Shown here piece by piece: positions 26,404 to 35,810 of a stretch of DNA of 64,000 bases; the first letter of the stretch is position 1, and each line of letters opens with the position of its first letter. Location of the stretch: contig CAJPQT010000010.1 in NCBI GenBank assembly GCA_905372865.1, positions 24,025-88,024 on the forward strand, given 5' to 3'. The translations under genes were made by a program, and so were the position numbers. The DNA is from an uncultured Centipeda sp. (GTDB lineage Bacteria > Bacillota > Negativicutes > Selenomonadales > Selenomonadaceae). A model generated the notes under the pieces. It made no database searches and had not been told where the DNA came from. It worked only from the letters and a program-made list of their open reading frames with translations.

Positions 26404-27213
26404 ATGCTCAGCTGTCAGCTTATCATGAACGCACTCGAGCGCATCGCACCGCGCCGTCTCGCGGAGGACTGGGACAACCCCGGCCTTCTCGTCGGCAGCT
26501 ATGCGCAGAAGATCGAGCGCGTGCTCATCGCCCTCGATGTGGATGATGCGGTCACAGCAGAGGCCATCGAGTGCAGGGCGGATCTGATCGTTGCGCACCA
26601 CCCCGCGATCTTTTGCGGCATGAAGCAGCTGCGTACCGATCTGCCGCTTGGAAAACGCCTCGCTGCCCTCATCACCCACAACATCGCCGTCGCGGCGGCG
26701 CATACGAACCTCGATGTCGCCCGTGGCGGCGTGAATGATGTGCTTGCCGCACGGCTCGGGCTCGAAAAGCTCTCCGCCTTCGTCGTCACGCATCAGGAGA
26801 ACGGCATGACCGAGAGCATCGGGCGCGTCGGCACGCTCCCTGCACCGACCAACATTGAGGACTTTGCCCGCACAGTGAGGGAGCGTCTCTGCGTCAGCCA
26901 CGTGCGCCTTGCCGCTGCCGCACCGCGGCCTGTGCGCCGCGTTGCCGTCTGCGGCGGTGCGGGTGCAGACTTTATCGACGATGCCGTACGGCGCGGCGCG
27001 GATGTCTACGTCACGGGCGATGTGAAGTATCACGATGCGCAGCGTGCCGTCGAACAGGGGATGCACATCATCGACGCGGGGCACTTCGGCACGGAGAGCC
27101 CCGTCCTCGCTGTCCTCGCCGAGCGCTTGCGGGAAGAACTTGCGTCCGAGCGCGGCGACGTTGAGATTTTTGTCACAAACACGCAGCGCGACGTGTTCGA
27201 TGTGATTTTATAA
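26404..27213 (+). CDS. Nif3-like dinuclear metal centre protein
   Basis: 269 residues from ATG 26404 (GAGAGGAGA upstream). NIF3/YqfO/YbgI family: hexameric ring proteins with a two-metal site. Metal-binding motifs seen are IVAHHPAIF (His pair), HTNLD (His, Asp) and, near the end, IIDAGHFGTE (His, Glu). Bacillus YqfO carries an inserted PII-like domain and is ~370 residues; this one is shorter and lacks it. Biochemical role uncertain. Follows trmK by 13 bp. Confidence 0.9.
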   Translation: MLSCQLIMNALERIAPRRLAEDWDNPGLLVGSYAQKIERVLIALDVDDAVTAEAIECRADLIVAHHPAIFCGMKQLRTDLPLGKRLAALITHNIAVAAAHTNLDVARGGVNDVLAARLGLEKLSAFVVTHQENGMTESIGRVGTLPAPTNIEDFARTVRERLCVSHVRLAAAAPRPVRRVAVCGGAGADFIDDAVRRGADVYVTGDVKYHDAQRAVEQGMHIIDAGHFGTESPVLAVLAERLREELASERGDVEIFVTNTQRDVFDVIL

Positions 27214-27243
27214 GGAAGCAAAAAACAGGGGAAAGGGAACACT

Positions 27244-29043
27244 ATGGATCAGAAGCATATCCGCAATTTTTCCATCATTGCCCACATCGACCACGGCAAA
27301 TCCACCATTGCCGATCGCCTCATCGAGTACACGGGCACGCTCTCTGAGCGCGAGATGGAGGCGCAGGTGCTCGACAGCATGGATCTCGAGCGCGAGCGCG
27401 GCATCACCATCAAGGCGCAGACCGTCCGCCTCGACTATCGCGGCGAGGACGGCGAGCTGTACGAGCTGAACCTCATTGACACGCCGGGTCACGTCGACTT
27501 CAACTACGAGGTCTCGCGCAGCCTTGCCGCGTGCGAGGGTGCGCTCCTCGTCGTCGACGCGGCGCAGGGCGTGGAGGCGCAGACCCTCGCGAATGTCTAC
27601 CTCGCGCTCGAGCATGACCTCGAGATCGTCCCCGTCATCAACAAGATCGACCTCCCGAGCGCCGAACCCGACCGCGTCAAGGCCGAGATCGAGGACACCA
27701 TCGGCCTCGACACGAGCGCAGCCGTCCTCACCTCGGCAAAGACAGGTCTCGGCATCAAGGAGGTACTCGATGCCGTCGTCGCCTACATCCCGCCGCCCGA
27801 GGGCGACCCTGAGGCACCGCTCCGCGCACTCATATTCGACTCGTATTTTGACCCGTACAAGGGGGTCATCGCAAATGTGCGCGTCAAAGAGGGCACCATC
27901 AAAAAGGGCATGAAGCTGAAGCTCATGGCGACGGGCAAGACCTTCGACGTGACCGATGTCGGCTGCTTCCGCCCGCAGCCCGTCGATACGGGCATACTCG
28001 GGACAGGCGAGGTTGGCTTTATCGCGGGCGCACTCAAGGATGTCCGCGACGTGCGTGTGGGCGACACCGTGACGACGGCGGAGAACCCTGCCAAAGAAGC
28101 GCTGCCAGGCTATCGCGGGGTCACCCCGATGGTGTTCTGCGGGCTCTACCCCGAGGACAGCAAGGACTACGACAACCTTCGCGAGGCACTGGAGAAACTC
28201 CAGCTCAACGATGCCGCGCTTGTCTTTGAGCCCGAGACCTCCATCGCGCTCGGGTTCGGCTTCCGCTGCGGGTTCCTCGGACTGCTCCACATGGATGTGA
28301 TCCAGGAGCGCCTCGAGCGCGAGTACAACCTCGGTCTCATCATGACTGCGCCGTCCGTTGTCTACCACGTCTGCCGCACCGACGGGACGATGGTGGAGGT
28401 CAGCAATCCCGCCGACCTCCCGCCCCAGACCGAGATCGACCACATTGAGGAGCCGTGCGTCAAGGCGACCGTTATCGTGCCGAAGGACTACGTCGGTGCG
28501 GTCATGGAGATCTCGCAGGAAAAGCGCGGCGTGTTTCAGACCATGGACTACCTCGACGCAACGCGCGTCACCGTCATCTACCACATTCCGCTCAACGAGA
28601 TCCTCTACGACTACTTCGATCGCCTGAAATCCGCCACGCGCGGCTATGCATCCCTCGACTACGAGCTGATCGACTACCAGACCAGCAGCCTCGTCAAGCT
28701 CGACATCCTCCTCAACGGCGACGCGGTGGACGCGCTCTCGACCATCGTCCATCGTGACCGCGCCGCGCAGCGCGGCCGCCAGCTTGCGACCAAGCTCAAG
28801 GAGATCATCCCACAGCAGATGTTCGAGATCCCGATCCAAGCGGCGATCGGCAGCAAGATCATCGCACGCGAGAACGTACGCGCCCGCCGCAAGGACGTGC
28901 TCGCAAAATGCTACGGCGGCGACATCACGCGCAAGCGCAAGCTCCTCGAAAAGCAGAAGGAGGGCAAAAAGCGCATGAAGGCGGTCGGCAGCGTGGAGCT
29001 CCCGCAGGAGGCGTTTATGGCGGTGCTGAAAATTGACGAATAA
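27244..29043 (+). CDS. lepA: Elongation factor 4 (LepA)
   Basis: 599 residues, full length. Ribosomal back-translocase-type GTPase. G1 AHIDHGKST at residue ~15, G3 DTPGHVDF, G4 NKID, then domains II-IV and the LepA-specific C-terminal domain with KCYGGDITRKRKLLEKQKEGKKRMK, which contacts the A site. ATG with a weak AAAGGG site. The stop lies inside hemW, 11-bp overlap; lepA-hemW is a conserved pair. Confidence 0.98.
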   Translation: MDQKHIRNFSIIAHIDHGKSTIADRLIEYTGTLSEREMEAQVLDSMDLERERGITIKAQTVRLDYRGEDGELYELNLIDTPGHVDFNYEVSRSLAACEGALLVVDAAQGVEAQTLANVYLALEHDLEIVPVINKIDLPSAEPDRVKAEIEDTIGLDTSAAVLTSAKTGLGIKEVLDAVVAYIPPPEGDPEAPLRALIFDSYFDPYKGVIANVRVKEGTIKKGMKLKLMATGKTFDVTDVGCFRPQPVDTGILGTGEVGFIAGALKDVRDVRVGDTVTTAENPAKEALPGYRGVTPMVFCGLYPEDSKDYDNLREALEKLQLNDAALVFEPETSIALGFGFRCGFLGLLHMDVIQERLEREYNLGLIMTAPSVVYHVCRTDGTMVEVSNPADLPPQTEIDHIEEPCVKATVIVPKDYVGAVMEISQEKRGVFQTMDYLDATRVTVIYHIPLNEILYDYFDRLKSATRGYASLDYELIDYQTSSLVKLDILLNGDAVDALSTIVHRDRAAQRGRQLATKLKEIIPQQMFEIPIQAAIGSKIIARENVRARRKDVLAKCYGGDITRKRKLLEKQKEGKKRMKAVGSVELPQEAFMAVLKIDE

Positions 29044-30205
29044 CGCACGGGTGACACAATGGGGCATCTACGCTCACATCCCCTACTGCGTGAAAAAATG
29101 TGCATACTGCGACTTCGTTTCCTCCGCCGTGGGCAAATCTGCGGCGCGGGAGATGAAGGCCTATGCGGCGGCGCTTCGGGCAGAGATCCTGCGCGAGGTG
29201 CCGCCGCTTCGTGCGCGGTGGGGCGATGCGGCGACCGTCTACCTCGGCGGCGGCACACCGACGGCACTGCCCGCGCAGCTGCTCACGGAGATTCTGCGCA
29301 CCCTTATCGACGCAGCGGGGATACCGCAGGAGTGCACCGTCGAGGCAAACCCCGGCACAGTCGATGCGCATTCCCTCGCACAGCTGCGCGCGGCGGGGGC
29401 GAATCGTCTGAGCCTTGGCGTACAGAGCTTCGACGATCGTCTGCTTCGCATCATCGGGCGCATCCACACGGCGCAGGAGGCGGAGCAGGCATTTCGCGCG
29501 GCGCGTGCGGCGGGCTTTGCGAATATCAGTCTCGACCTTATGTATGGTCTGCCAACACAAACACTTGATGACCTAAAGACGAGCGTCGGCGCGGCGCTTG
29601 CCCTCGCGCCCGAACACATCTCCGTCTACGGGCTGACCGTCGAGGAGGGAACGCCGTTTGCGGCGGCAGAGGCGCAGGGGCGGCTCACGCTCCCGAGCGA
29701 GGAGACGGCAGAGGAGATGTACGACTGGCTGACGGCGGAGCTTCCCGCACGCGGCTATGCGCGCTACGAGATCTCGAACTTTGCACGGCAGGGCTTCGAG
29801 AGCCGTCACAACCTCGGCTATTGGCGGAACGTTCCCTACCTCGGCATCGGCGCAGCGGCGCACGGCTATGTGGACGGCGTACGCTGGGGCAACGAACCTG
29901 CCACGGAGAAGTACATCCGCGCCATCCAGACGGGCAGGAGTGTCCGCACGCCCGAGGATACGGAGCGCACCCGCACGAATGCAATGGAAGAGTATGCCTT
30001 TCTCGCACTGCGCACACGAGAGGGGATTGATACGGCGGATTTTTCACGCGCATTTGGTGTTGGGATTGATGAGGTTTATGGTGCGGTGATTGAGAAATAT
30101 AGCGCGCAGGGGCTTATTCGTCGCGCAGAGCATCACGTCGCCCTCACCGACGCAGGGATGAAGCTGGGGAATGAGGTGTTTGCGGCATTTTTATTGGGCA
30201 CGTAA
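29033..30205 (+). CDS. hemW: HemW, heme chaperone / radical-SAM protein
   Basis: 390 residues. HemW (HemN-like) family: radical-SAM site CVKKCAYCDF near residue 20 (CxxxCxxC), then YLGGGTPTALP, EANPGTVD, RLSLGVQSFDD and GLPTQTLDD. HemW inserts heme into target proteins rather than oxidising coproporphyrinogen; with NarI as a heme protein in the same window this role is plausible. Start uncertain: TTG 29033 overlaps lepA; GTG 29051 also keeps all motifs. Neither has a strong ribosome site, suggesting coupling to lepA. Confidence 0.9.
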   Translation: MTNNARVTQWGIYAHIPYCVKKCAYCDFVSSAVGKSAAREMKAYAAALRAEILREVPPLRARWGDAATVYLGGGTPTALPAQLLTEILRTLIDAAGIPQECTVEANPGTVDAHSLAQLRAAGANRLSLGVQSFDDRLLRIIGRIHTAQEAEQAFRAARAAGFANISLDLMYGLPTQTLDDLKTSVGAALALAPEHISVYGLTVEEGTPFAAAEAQGRLTLPSEETAEEMYDWLTAELPARGYARYEISNFARQGFESRHNLGYWRNVPYLGIGAAAHGYVDGVRWGNEPATEKYIRAIQTGRSVRTPEDTERTRTNAMEEYAFLALRTREGIDTADFSRAFGVGIDEVYGAVIEKYSAQGLIRRAEHHVALTDAGMKLGNEVFAAFLLGT

Positions 30206-30270
30206 TTCCATTTACGATAACTTTGTGCTATGATAGAGTATGTTTACCATGCATATAAAGGAGAACTGCA

Positions 30271-30552
30271 ATGAAAACACTTACCATGATTGAGATGGAG
30301 GGCTGCCCGTACTGCGCGAACGCGCATCGCGCGATGGAGGCCCTGCGCACTGAGGGATACGAGGACGTGCAGGTCGCGTTCATCGACGAGAACCGCGCGC
30401 CCGAGAGGACGCAGCCGTTCGCGGGACAGTACTACTACGTCCCCAGCATCTTTATGGACGGGAAGAAGCTCTACGAGGCGCAGCCGGGGCAGAGCTACGA
30501 CAAGATCTATGCCGAGGTGAAACGCGCCTTTGACGCGGCACGTGCGGACTGA
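30271..30552 (+). CDS. Glutaredoxin-like thioredoxin-fold protein
   Basis: 93 residues. Glutaredoxin/thioredoxin fold with active-site CPYC at residues 12-15 and the cis-Pro in YYVPSIFMDGKKL. Likely a dithiol oxidoreductase in the cytoplasm; no signal peptide. ATG after AAAGGAGA; a -10 TATGAT lies at 30229-30234. Single gene. Confidence 0.88.
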   Translation: MKTLTMIEMEGCPYCANAHRAMEALRTEGYEDVQVAFIDENRAPERTQPFAGQYYYVPSIFMDGKKLYEAQPGQSYDKIYAEVKRAFDAARAD

Positions 30553-30608
30553 ACGCGGCGTTTATGAAAAACATGCAAAAGTTGCATAAGAAAAAACGAA
30601 AATAAAAC

Positions 30609-30637
30609 TTGTAAAATTATCTGAAATCCAGCATAAT
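30609..30637 (+). promoter_or_regulatory. Promoter and long leader of oadGB
   Basis: TTGTAA (30609-30614), 17-bp spacer, CATAAT (30632-30637), leaving a ~100-nt leader. The leader can form a long stem closed by CCTCG (30672-30676)/CGAGG with an inner CCGTATACGG palindrome; no known riboswitch recognised. Confidence 0.55.
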
Positions 30638-30742
30638 AACGAAAGCGCTATTTTCACAATATACATAAAGATCCTCGGGCTGTCTCCGTATACGGGTAAT
30701 GCGGTGATGTTCACGAGGCGAAAAACAAGATGAGGTGAGTTT

Positions 30743-31087
30743 ATGCATCAACCCGTAACCGACAATCCCTTCGTCATCATGTTCATCAACATGGTTATCG
30801 TCTTCGCTGTTCTGACCGCGATCTGGGGGCTCATCGAGCTGACCCACAGACTTGATCCGACGAAGAAGGCGGAGCCGCCCGCAGCGGCACCTGCTGCGCC
30901 GACCCCCGCACCTGCGGCAGCTGCACCCGCAGCCCCTGCAGGGCTGAGCGCGGAGACCGTCGCCGTCATCGCGGCAGCCGTCGCTGCCTGTGGCTACAGT
31001 GCTGAGCAGATCTACGCGATCCGTCCGGCAGAGCAGCCCGCATGGCGCAACTTTGGACGCGTGAGCGGTATGCGCACGGCGCGCTGA
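30743..31087 (+). CDS. Na+-translocating decarboxylase gamma-type subunit
   Basis: 114 residues: one N-terminal transmembrane helix (about 10-32), a flexible Ala/Pro-rich linker, and a C-terminal amphipathic segment ending WRNFGRVSGMR. This is the OadG/MmdD-delta type assembly subunit of biotin-dependent sodium pumps (oxaloacetate, methylmalonyl-CoA, glutaconyl-CoA decarboxylases). Next gene is the beta subunit, 17 bp away. The carboxyltransferase alpha and the biotin carrier are not here. Confidence 0.85.
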   Translation: MHQPVTDNPFVIMFINMVIVFAVLTAIWGLIELTHRLDPTKKAEPPAAAPAAPTPAPAAAAPAAPAGLSAETVAVIAAAVAACGYSAEQIYAIRPAEQPAWRNFGRVSGMRTAR

Positions 31088-31104
31088 GGAGGGAGTGACA
31101 GATT

Positions 31105-32232
31105 ATGGATTTTATCAACGCATTTGCTGTCTCCCTGCAGGCAGTCGTCGACGGCAGCGGATTTGTGGGCATGACCGGCGGCAACGTCATCATGATCGCC
31201 GTCGGGCTCATCCTGCTCTACCTCGCGTTTGCGCGTGACTTCGAGCCGCTGCTCCTCAGCCCGATCGCATTCGGTTGTATCCTCGCGAACATCCCGTTCA
31301 ACGGCTTTGAGGAGCCGGGCGTTATGTCCGCGATCGGCATGGGCATCAAATACGAGATCTTCCCGCCGCTCATCTTCCTCGGTGTCGGCGCGATGACCGA
31401 CTTCGGTCCGCTGATTGCACGTCCCTCGTCGCTCCTCATGGGTGCGGCGGCACAGTTCGGCGTGTTCGTCGCCCTCCTCGGCGCGATGCTCCTCGGCTTC
31501 ACGGCACAGGAGGCAGGCTCCATCGGTATCATCGGCGGTGCGGACGGCCCGACCTCGATCTACCTCGCCACGAAGATGGCACCGCACCTCCTCGGCGCGA
31601 TTGCCGTTGCGGCATATACCTATATGGCTCTCGTACCTCTGATTCAGCCGCCTGTCATGCAGCTCCTCACCTCGAAGAAGGAGCGTGAGGTCATCATGGA
31701 GCAGGCGCGTGAGGTCACGAAGTTCGAGCGCATCGCATTCCCGATCGTCTCGACCATTTTCATCAGCCTTCTCCTCCCGTCCATCACGGCGCTGCTCGGC
31801 ATGCTCATGCTCGGCAACCTCTTCCGTGAGAGCGGCGTGACGGATCGTCTCTCCGATACGGCGCAGAACGCGCTCATCAACACGGTCACGATCTTCCTCG
31901 CGCTCGGCACGGGCCTCACGATGAGTGCGGAGAGCTTCCTCGTCAAGGAAACGATCCTCATCATCTGCCTCGGCCTTGTCGCGTTCATCTTCGGTACGGC
32001 GGCGGGCGTCGTCCTCGGCAAGATCATGTGCCGTGCGACGGGTTGGAAGGTCAACCCGCTCATCGGCTCTGCGGGTGTCTCCGCTGTTCCGATGGCCGCA
32101 CGCGTCAGCCAGATCGTCGGCATCAAGGCGAAGCCGGGCAACTACCTCCTCATGCACGCCATGGGACCGAACGTTGCCGGTGTTATCGGCACGGCGGTCG
32201 CGGCAGGTACGATGCTTGCGATGCTGATGTAG
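31105..32232 (+). CDS. Na+-translocating decarboxylase beta subunit
   Basis: 375 residues, about ten transmembrane segments. OadB/MmdB/GcdB family: the membrane unit that decarboxylates carboxybiotin and pumps Na+ outward. Key motif GGADGPTSIYLATKMAP (with the Na+-site Asp) near residue 150, and GSAGVSAVPMAARVSQ in the C-terminal half. Full length. Because the alpha subunit is elsewhere, the substrate cannot be assigned; methylmalonyl-CoA decarboxylase is usual in Negativicutes. Confidence 0.93.
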   Translation: MDFINAFAVSLQAVVDGSGFVGMTGGNVIMIAVGLILLYLAFARDFEPLLLSPIAFGCILANIPFNGFEEPGVMSAIGMGIKYEIFPPLIFLGVGAMTDFGPLIARPSSLLMGAAAQFGVFVALLGAMLLGFTAQEAGSIGIIGGADGPTSIYLATKMAPHLLGAIAVAAYTYMALVPLIQPPVMQLLTSKKEREVIMEQAREVTKFERIAFPIVSTIFISLLLPSITALLGMLMLGNLFRESGVTDRLSDTAQNALINTVTIFLALGTGLTMSAESFLVKETILIICLGLVAFIFGTAAGVVLGKIMCRATGWKVNPLIGSAGVSAVPMAARVSQIVGIKAKPGNYLLMHAMGPNVAGVIGTAVAAGTMLAMLM

Positions 32233-32279
32233 ACAGCATCATTTTGAGTGAAAATACGCCTAAAAGAGATACTTTGCAT

Positions 32280-32308
32280 TTGACAAAATCCTCCTTCGTA
32301 TGTACTAT
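32280..32308 (+). promoter_or_regulatory. Promoter of the cobI operon, embedded in the terminator
   Basis: TTGACA (32280-32285), 17-bp spacer, TACTAT (32303-32308). The -10 lies in the loop of the oadGB terminator hairpin and the spacer is its left arm, so one sequence serves as terminator RNA and promoter DNA. Confidence 0.65.
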
Positions 32309-32322
32309 GAAGGAGGATTTTT
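32286..32322 (+). terminator. Terminator of oadGB
   Basis: A perfect 12-bp stem AAATCCTCCTTC (32286-32297)/GAAGGAGGATTT (32309-32320), 11-nt loop, followed by TT. It overlaps the promoter described next. Confidence 0.9.
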
Positions 32323-32424
32323 GATGCCGTATCTTGGGAGGCGCTGATATATGCGGCGCTTTCTCTGCTCTGTTCTTCCACCGGAGCGCAGATAAAGGCT
32401 ACTTTTACATGGAAGGAAGATTTT

Positions 32425-33123
32425 ATGCGCGGAACATTCTATGGCATTGGCGTGGGCCCGGGCGATCCAGAGCTGCTCACCGTCAAGGCGATCAAGGCGA
32501 TCGAGGCGGCAGATGTCCTCATCGCACCAAAAACCGAGAAGAAGGAGGGCAGTGTCGCCCTCGAAATCGCACGCCCCTATTTGAAAAAGGACATCGAGAT
32601 TGTCTACCAAGTGTTTCCAATGGTGAAAAACTTTGCCGACGATTCGGGTGCGTGGGAGGCGAACAAAGCCGAGATCCTTGCGCTCCTGAATGCGGGGAAA
32701 AACGTCGCATTCCTCACCCTCGGCGACCCCATGTTCTACAGCACCTACATCTACGTGTTCCGCCTGCTCGAGCATGAGGACGTGGACATCGTCACCATCC
32801 CCGGCGTACCCGCCTTCATCGCCATCGGCAGTCGTGTCGGCAGACCCATCGTCGAGGGAAACGACGTGTTCGCCGTTATCCCCGGCACAGCGGATCAGAA
32901 GCGGCTTGAGGAGGTCATGGCGGTTGCGGGCAGTGCCGCCGTCATGAAGGTCTACCACAACTCCGCCGAGATCATTGATCTCCTCAAACGCAACAACATG
33001 ACGAAGGAAGCGGTACTGGTCAGCCGTGCGGGACTTGACGACGAGCGCATCATCTACGACCTTGAGGCGCATGCCGATGAGAAGCTGAACTACCTTTCCA
33101 CCATTCTCACGCGGAGGAGTTGA
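32425..33123 (+). CDS. cobI: Precorrin-2/cobalt-factor-2 C20-methyltransferase
   Basis: 232 residues. CobI/CbiL member of the tetrapyrrole methylase superfamily: adds a methyl at C20 early in corrin synthesis. Seen: GIGVGPGDPELLTVKAIKAI at the N-terminus, LTLGDPMFYSTYIYV, and TIPGVPAFIAIGSRVGRP. Heads an operon with an ABC importer of the BtuCDF/iron-chelate class (2-bp gap, then two 4-bp overlaps). No other cob/cbi genes and no cobalamin riboswitch are visible in the ~100-nt leader. Confidence 0.93.
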   Translation: MRGTFYGIGVGPGDPELLTVKAIKAIEAADVLIAPKTEKKEGSVALEIARPYLKKDIEIVYQVFPMVKNFADDSGAWEANKAEILALLNAGKNVAFLTLGDPMFYSTYIYVFRLLEHEDVDIVTIPGVPAFIAIGSRVGRPIVEGNDVFAVIPGTADQKRLEEVMAVAGSAAVMKVYHNSAEIIDLLKRNNMTKEAVLVSRAGLDDERIIYDLEAHADEKLNYLSTILTRRS

Positions 33124-33124
33124 T

Positions 33125-34054
33125 ATGATGCGCGTATGGGCACTGGCTCTTTTCACGGCGGCATCGCTCCTGCTCTCTGCATGCGGTGCGCCCGCTGCAG
33201 AGCAGAGTTCGCAGGGCAGCTATGCCACCATCACGGATGACAACGGACGCACCGTCAGCTTTGACAAGAAACCCGAGCGCATCGTTGTTACATCGGCATC
33301 CTTTCTCGAACCGCTCTACGCCGTCGGCGGTGAGGTCGTCGGCCGCCCCGACTCGAAGTCGAAGATCCCGGAGGCGGCAAAGAGTGTCACGAACATCGGC
33401 AGGGTCTACCAGATCGACGCGGAGAAGGTCCTCGCGCTCACGCCCGACCTCGTCATCCTCAACCGGGGCATGAACGAAAAGCTCGTTGAGACCCTTGCGG
33501 CGAATCACATCAAGACGCTCGTCATCGAGATGAAAAGCTATGAGGACGTAAAGCGCGAGATCGGAACATTTGCGACGCTCACGGGCGAGACGGCAAAGGG
33601 GGACGAGCTCATCCGCAAGATGGACGCAGACATCGAAGCCGTCCGCACCTCCATCCCGCAGGAAAAGAAGCGCGTCGCCATCATCCACAGCACGGGACAG
33701 GGGCTCTCCGTGCAGCTTGACGGCAGCATCGCGGGCAACATTGCAAACATCCTCGGCTGGGAGAACACGGCGGCGGGGATGCCGGCACTCGACAAGAATC
33801 CCGATGCCGCGCCCTACAGTATGGAGACACTCGTCGCACAGAACCCCGATATCATCTTCGTCACAAGCATGGGCGAGGAGGCGGAGATCCGCGCGTCGAT
33901 GGAGGCAATGTTCGCCGAGAGCCCCGCGTGGCAGAGCGTCAGCGCCGTCCGTGACGGACGTGTCTACTACCTGCCGCAGGAGATGTTCCTGTTCAGCCCC
34001 GGCATCGAATACCCTGTCGCCGTCAAGTATATGGCGAGGCTCGTCTACCCATGA
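33125..34054 (+). CDS. ABC transporter substrate-binding lipoprotein (BtuF/FepB type)
   Basis: 309 residues. Signal peptide with lipobox LLSAC, Cys20 the lipidation site. Class III (helical backbone) periplasmic binding fold: RTVSFDKKPERIVVTSASFLEPLYAVGG at the start, LTPDLVILNRG, and PAWQSVSAVRDGRVYYLPQEMF near the end. Ligands of this family are B12/corrinoids, heme or siderophores; linkage to cobI favours a corrinoid or cobinamide, as an inference. Tight operon. Confidence 0.9.
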   Translation: MMRVWALALFTAASLLLSACGAPAAEQSSQGSYATITDDNGRTVSFDKKPERIVVTSASFLEPLYAVGGEVVGRPDSKSKIPEAAKSVTNIGRVYQIDAEKVLALTPDLVILNRGMNEKLVETLAANHIKTLVIEMKSYEDVKREIGTFATLTGETAKGDELIRKMDADIEAVRTSIPQEKKRVAIIHSTGQGLSVQLDGSIAGNIANILGWENTAAGMPALDKNPDAAPYSMETLVAQNPDIIFVTSMGEEAEIRASMEAMFAESPAWQSVSAVRDGRVYYLPQEMFLFSPGIEYPVAVKYMARLVYP

Positions 34055-35022
34055 AAAGGCGCATCCTGCTTCTCGTCCTGTTCGCCGCACTCGCGGCATT
34101 TGCGATGATGCTTTCCGCCGCGAAGGGCTCCGTGGATATTCCCCTCGGGGAAATCCTGACGAGCCTCGGCGGAGCGCATGATACGGCGCATGCACAGATC
34201 CTCTGGAACATCCGCCTGCCGCGCACGATCGTCGCGGCGCTCGTCGGCATCAACCTTGCCCTCTCGGGCGCGATTCTGCAGGCGATTCTGCGCAATCCGC
34301 TCGCCGACCCGCACATCATCGGCATCTCCTCCGGTGCGGGCCTTGCGGGCATTTTTATCATGCTCCTCATGCCGGGGGCGGCGTGGCTCATCACGCCCGC
34401 CGCATTCGGCGGGGCGATGGTCGCTGCGCTCCTCATCTACATCCTCGCGTGGCGTGACGGCATCCGGCCCACGCGCATCATCCTTGCGGGGGTCGCGGTA
34501 TCGGCGTTCCTCGGCGCAGGTATCTCGGCCATGATGATCCTCTACAGCGACCGCGTGCACAGTGCGCTGATGTGGATGGTCGGCGGTCTGTCGGCACGCA
34601 GCTGGCCGCACGTCGAGCTGCTTCTTCCGTATACGATCGCAGCGGGGCTCCTTGCACTCGCGGCAGCGCAGCGGCTCAACATCCTGCAGCTCGGCGACGA
34701 CATGGCGCGCGGCATCGGGCTCGCCGTTGAACGCACACGCATCCTCCTCACGGCGGTCGCCGCACTGCTCGCTGCGAGTGCCGTGTCTGTGGTCGGACTT
34801 CTGGGCTTTGTCGGGTTGATTGTCCCTCATGCCGCACGACTGATGATCGGTTCGGATTATCGCTATCTCCTTCCTGCGGCGGCGCTTCTCGGCATTGCCG
34901 TCGTCACGCTGAGCGACACGGCGGCGCGGCTGCTGTTTGCCCCCCTGGAACTTCCTGTGGGCATCATCATGGCGGTGGTCGGTGCACCGTTCTTTCTCTA
35001 TCTCCTCAGGAGGCAGCTATGA
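34051..35022 (+). CDS. ABC transporter permease, FecCD/BtuC family
   Basis: 323 residues, about ten transmembrane helices. FecCD family signature: RLPRTIVAALVGINLALSGAILQAILRNPLADPHIIGISSGAGL and VVGLLGFVGLIVPHAARLMIG with the coupling-helix region. Overlaps the binding-protein stop by 4 bp (ATGA) and the ATPase start by 4 bp. Inner-membrane channel of the importer. Confidence 0.95.
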   Translation: MKRRILLLVLFAALAAFAMMLSAAKGSVDIPLGEILTSLGGAHDTAHAQILWNIRLPRTIVAALVGINLALSGAILQAILRNPLADPHIIGISSGAGLAGIFIMLLMPGAAWLITPAAFGGAMVAALLIYILAWRDGIRPTRIILAGVAVSAFLGAGISAMMILYSDRVHSALMWMVGGLSARSWPHVELLLPYTIAAGLLALAAAQRLNILQLGDDMARGIGLAVERTRILLTAVAALLAASAVSVVGLLGFVGLIVPHAARLMIGSDYRYLLPAAALLGIAVVTLSDTAARLLFAPLELPVGIIMAVVGAPFFLYLLRRQL

Positions 35023-35810
35023 GCGCAGGGATGACCGCACGGAACCTCGCAGTCAAGATCGCGGGCAAGGAGATCCTGCACGGGCTGAACGTCGATATTG
35101 CCGCAGGGCGGCGCACCGCCATTGTGGGGCCGAACGGCGCGGGCAAGACCACCCTTCTGCGTGCACTCGCAGGCCTCTCGCGCCGCTATACGGGGGCGAT
35201 CGCACTGGATGGGCGCGAGCTCGGCACCTACTCTGAGCGGGCACTTGCACGCGTGCGCGCCATTCTCCCGCAGGAACGCGCGGCGGCACAGGGGCTGACC
35301 GTGGAGCAGCTGGTTACGTACGGACGCTTTGCCCATGCGAGCCTCTTTCAGACGCGCTCAGATGCAGAGGACAGAGAGGCGGTTGCGTGGGCGATGGAGA
35401 CCGCACACGTCTCCCACTTCGCCGCGCGCGAGGTGCATACCCTCTCGGGCGGTGAGCGGCAGCGCGTCTTTCTCGCAATGGCGCTCAGCCAGCGCCCGCG
35501 CCTTCTCCTGCTCGACGAGCCGACCACCTATCTCGATGTGGCACATCAGCTGCGCGTCATGGAGATCATCACGCGGCTCAACAAGGTGCACGGCATGACC
35601 ATCCTCATGGTGCTGCACGACATGGCGCACGCCATGCAGTACGCTGATGAGATCGTGCTGCTGCAGGCGGGGCGCATCGCCGCGACGGGGACACCGTGCG
35701 ATGTCCTCACAGAGGAGCGCATCGCTGCCGTGTTCGGCGTTCGTGTCGAGATCTTTACGAACTCGTACGGCATCCGCGTCCCATCGCCCGTCGCACTCGT
35801 TGGGGAGTGA
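35019..35810 (+). CDS. ABC transporter ATP-binding protein, BtuD/FecE type
   Basis: 263 residues. Walker A GPNGAGKTT (about residues 37-45), Q-loop PQERA, signature LSGGERQR, Walker B LLLLDEPTTYLD and H-loop VLHDMAHA. Energises the FecCD-type permease upstream. Last gene of the cobI operon; no strong terminator is seen before the ompM promoter about 85 bp downstream. Confidence 0.95.
   Translation: MSAGMTARNLAVKIAGKEILHGLNVDIAAGRRTAIVGPNGAGKTTLLRALAGLSRRYTGAIALDGRELGTYSERALARVRAILPQERAAAQGLTVEQLVTYGRFAHASLFQTRSDAEDREAVAWAMETAHVSHFAAREVHTLSGGERQRVFLAMALSQRPRLLLLDEPTTYLDVAHQLRVMEIITRLNKVHGMTILMVLHDMAHAMQYADEIVLLQAGRIAATGTPCDVLTEERIAAVFGVRVEIFTNSYGIRVPSPVALVGE

Noticed and set aside
27208..29067. 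A 619-codon minus-strand frame across lepA, and similar long ones over the DUF4132 gene (6155-8011 +) and the metal ATPase (45155-47158 +)
   Set aside because: All mirror well-recognised genes and show no motifs of their own.
32323..32424. Possible cobalamin riboswitch upstream of cobI
   Set aside because: The leader is only ~100 nt after the promoter and lacks a B12-box-like GCCACTG and the expected helices.
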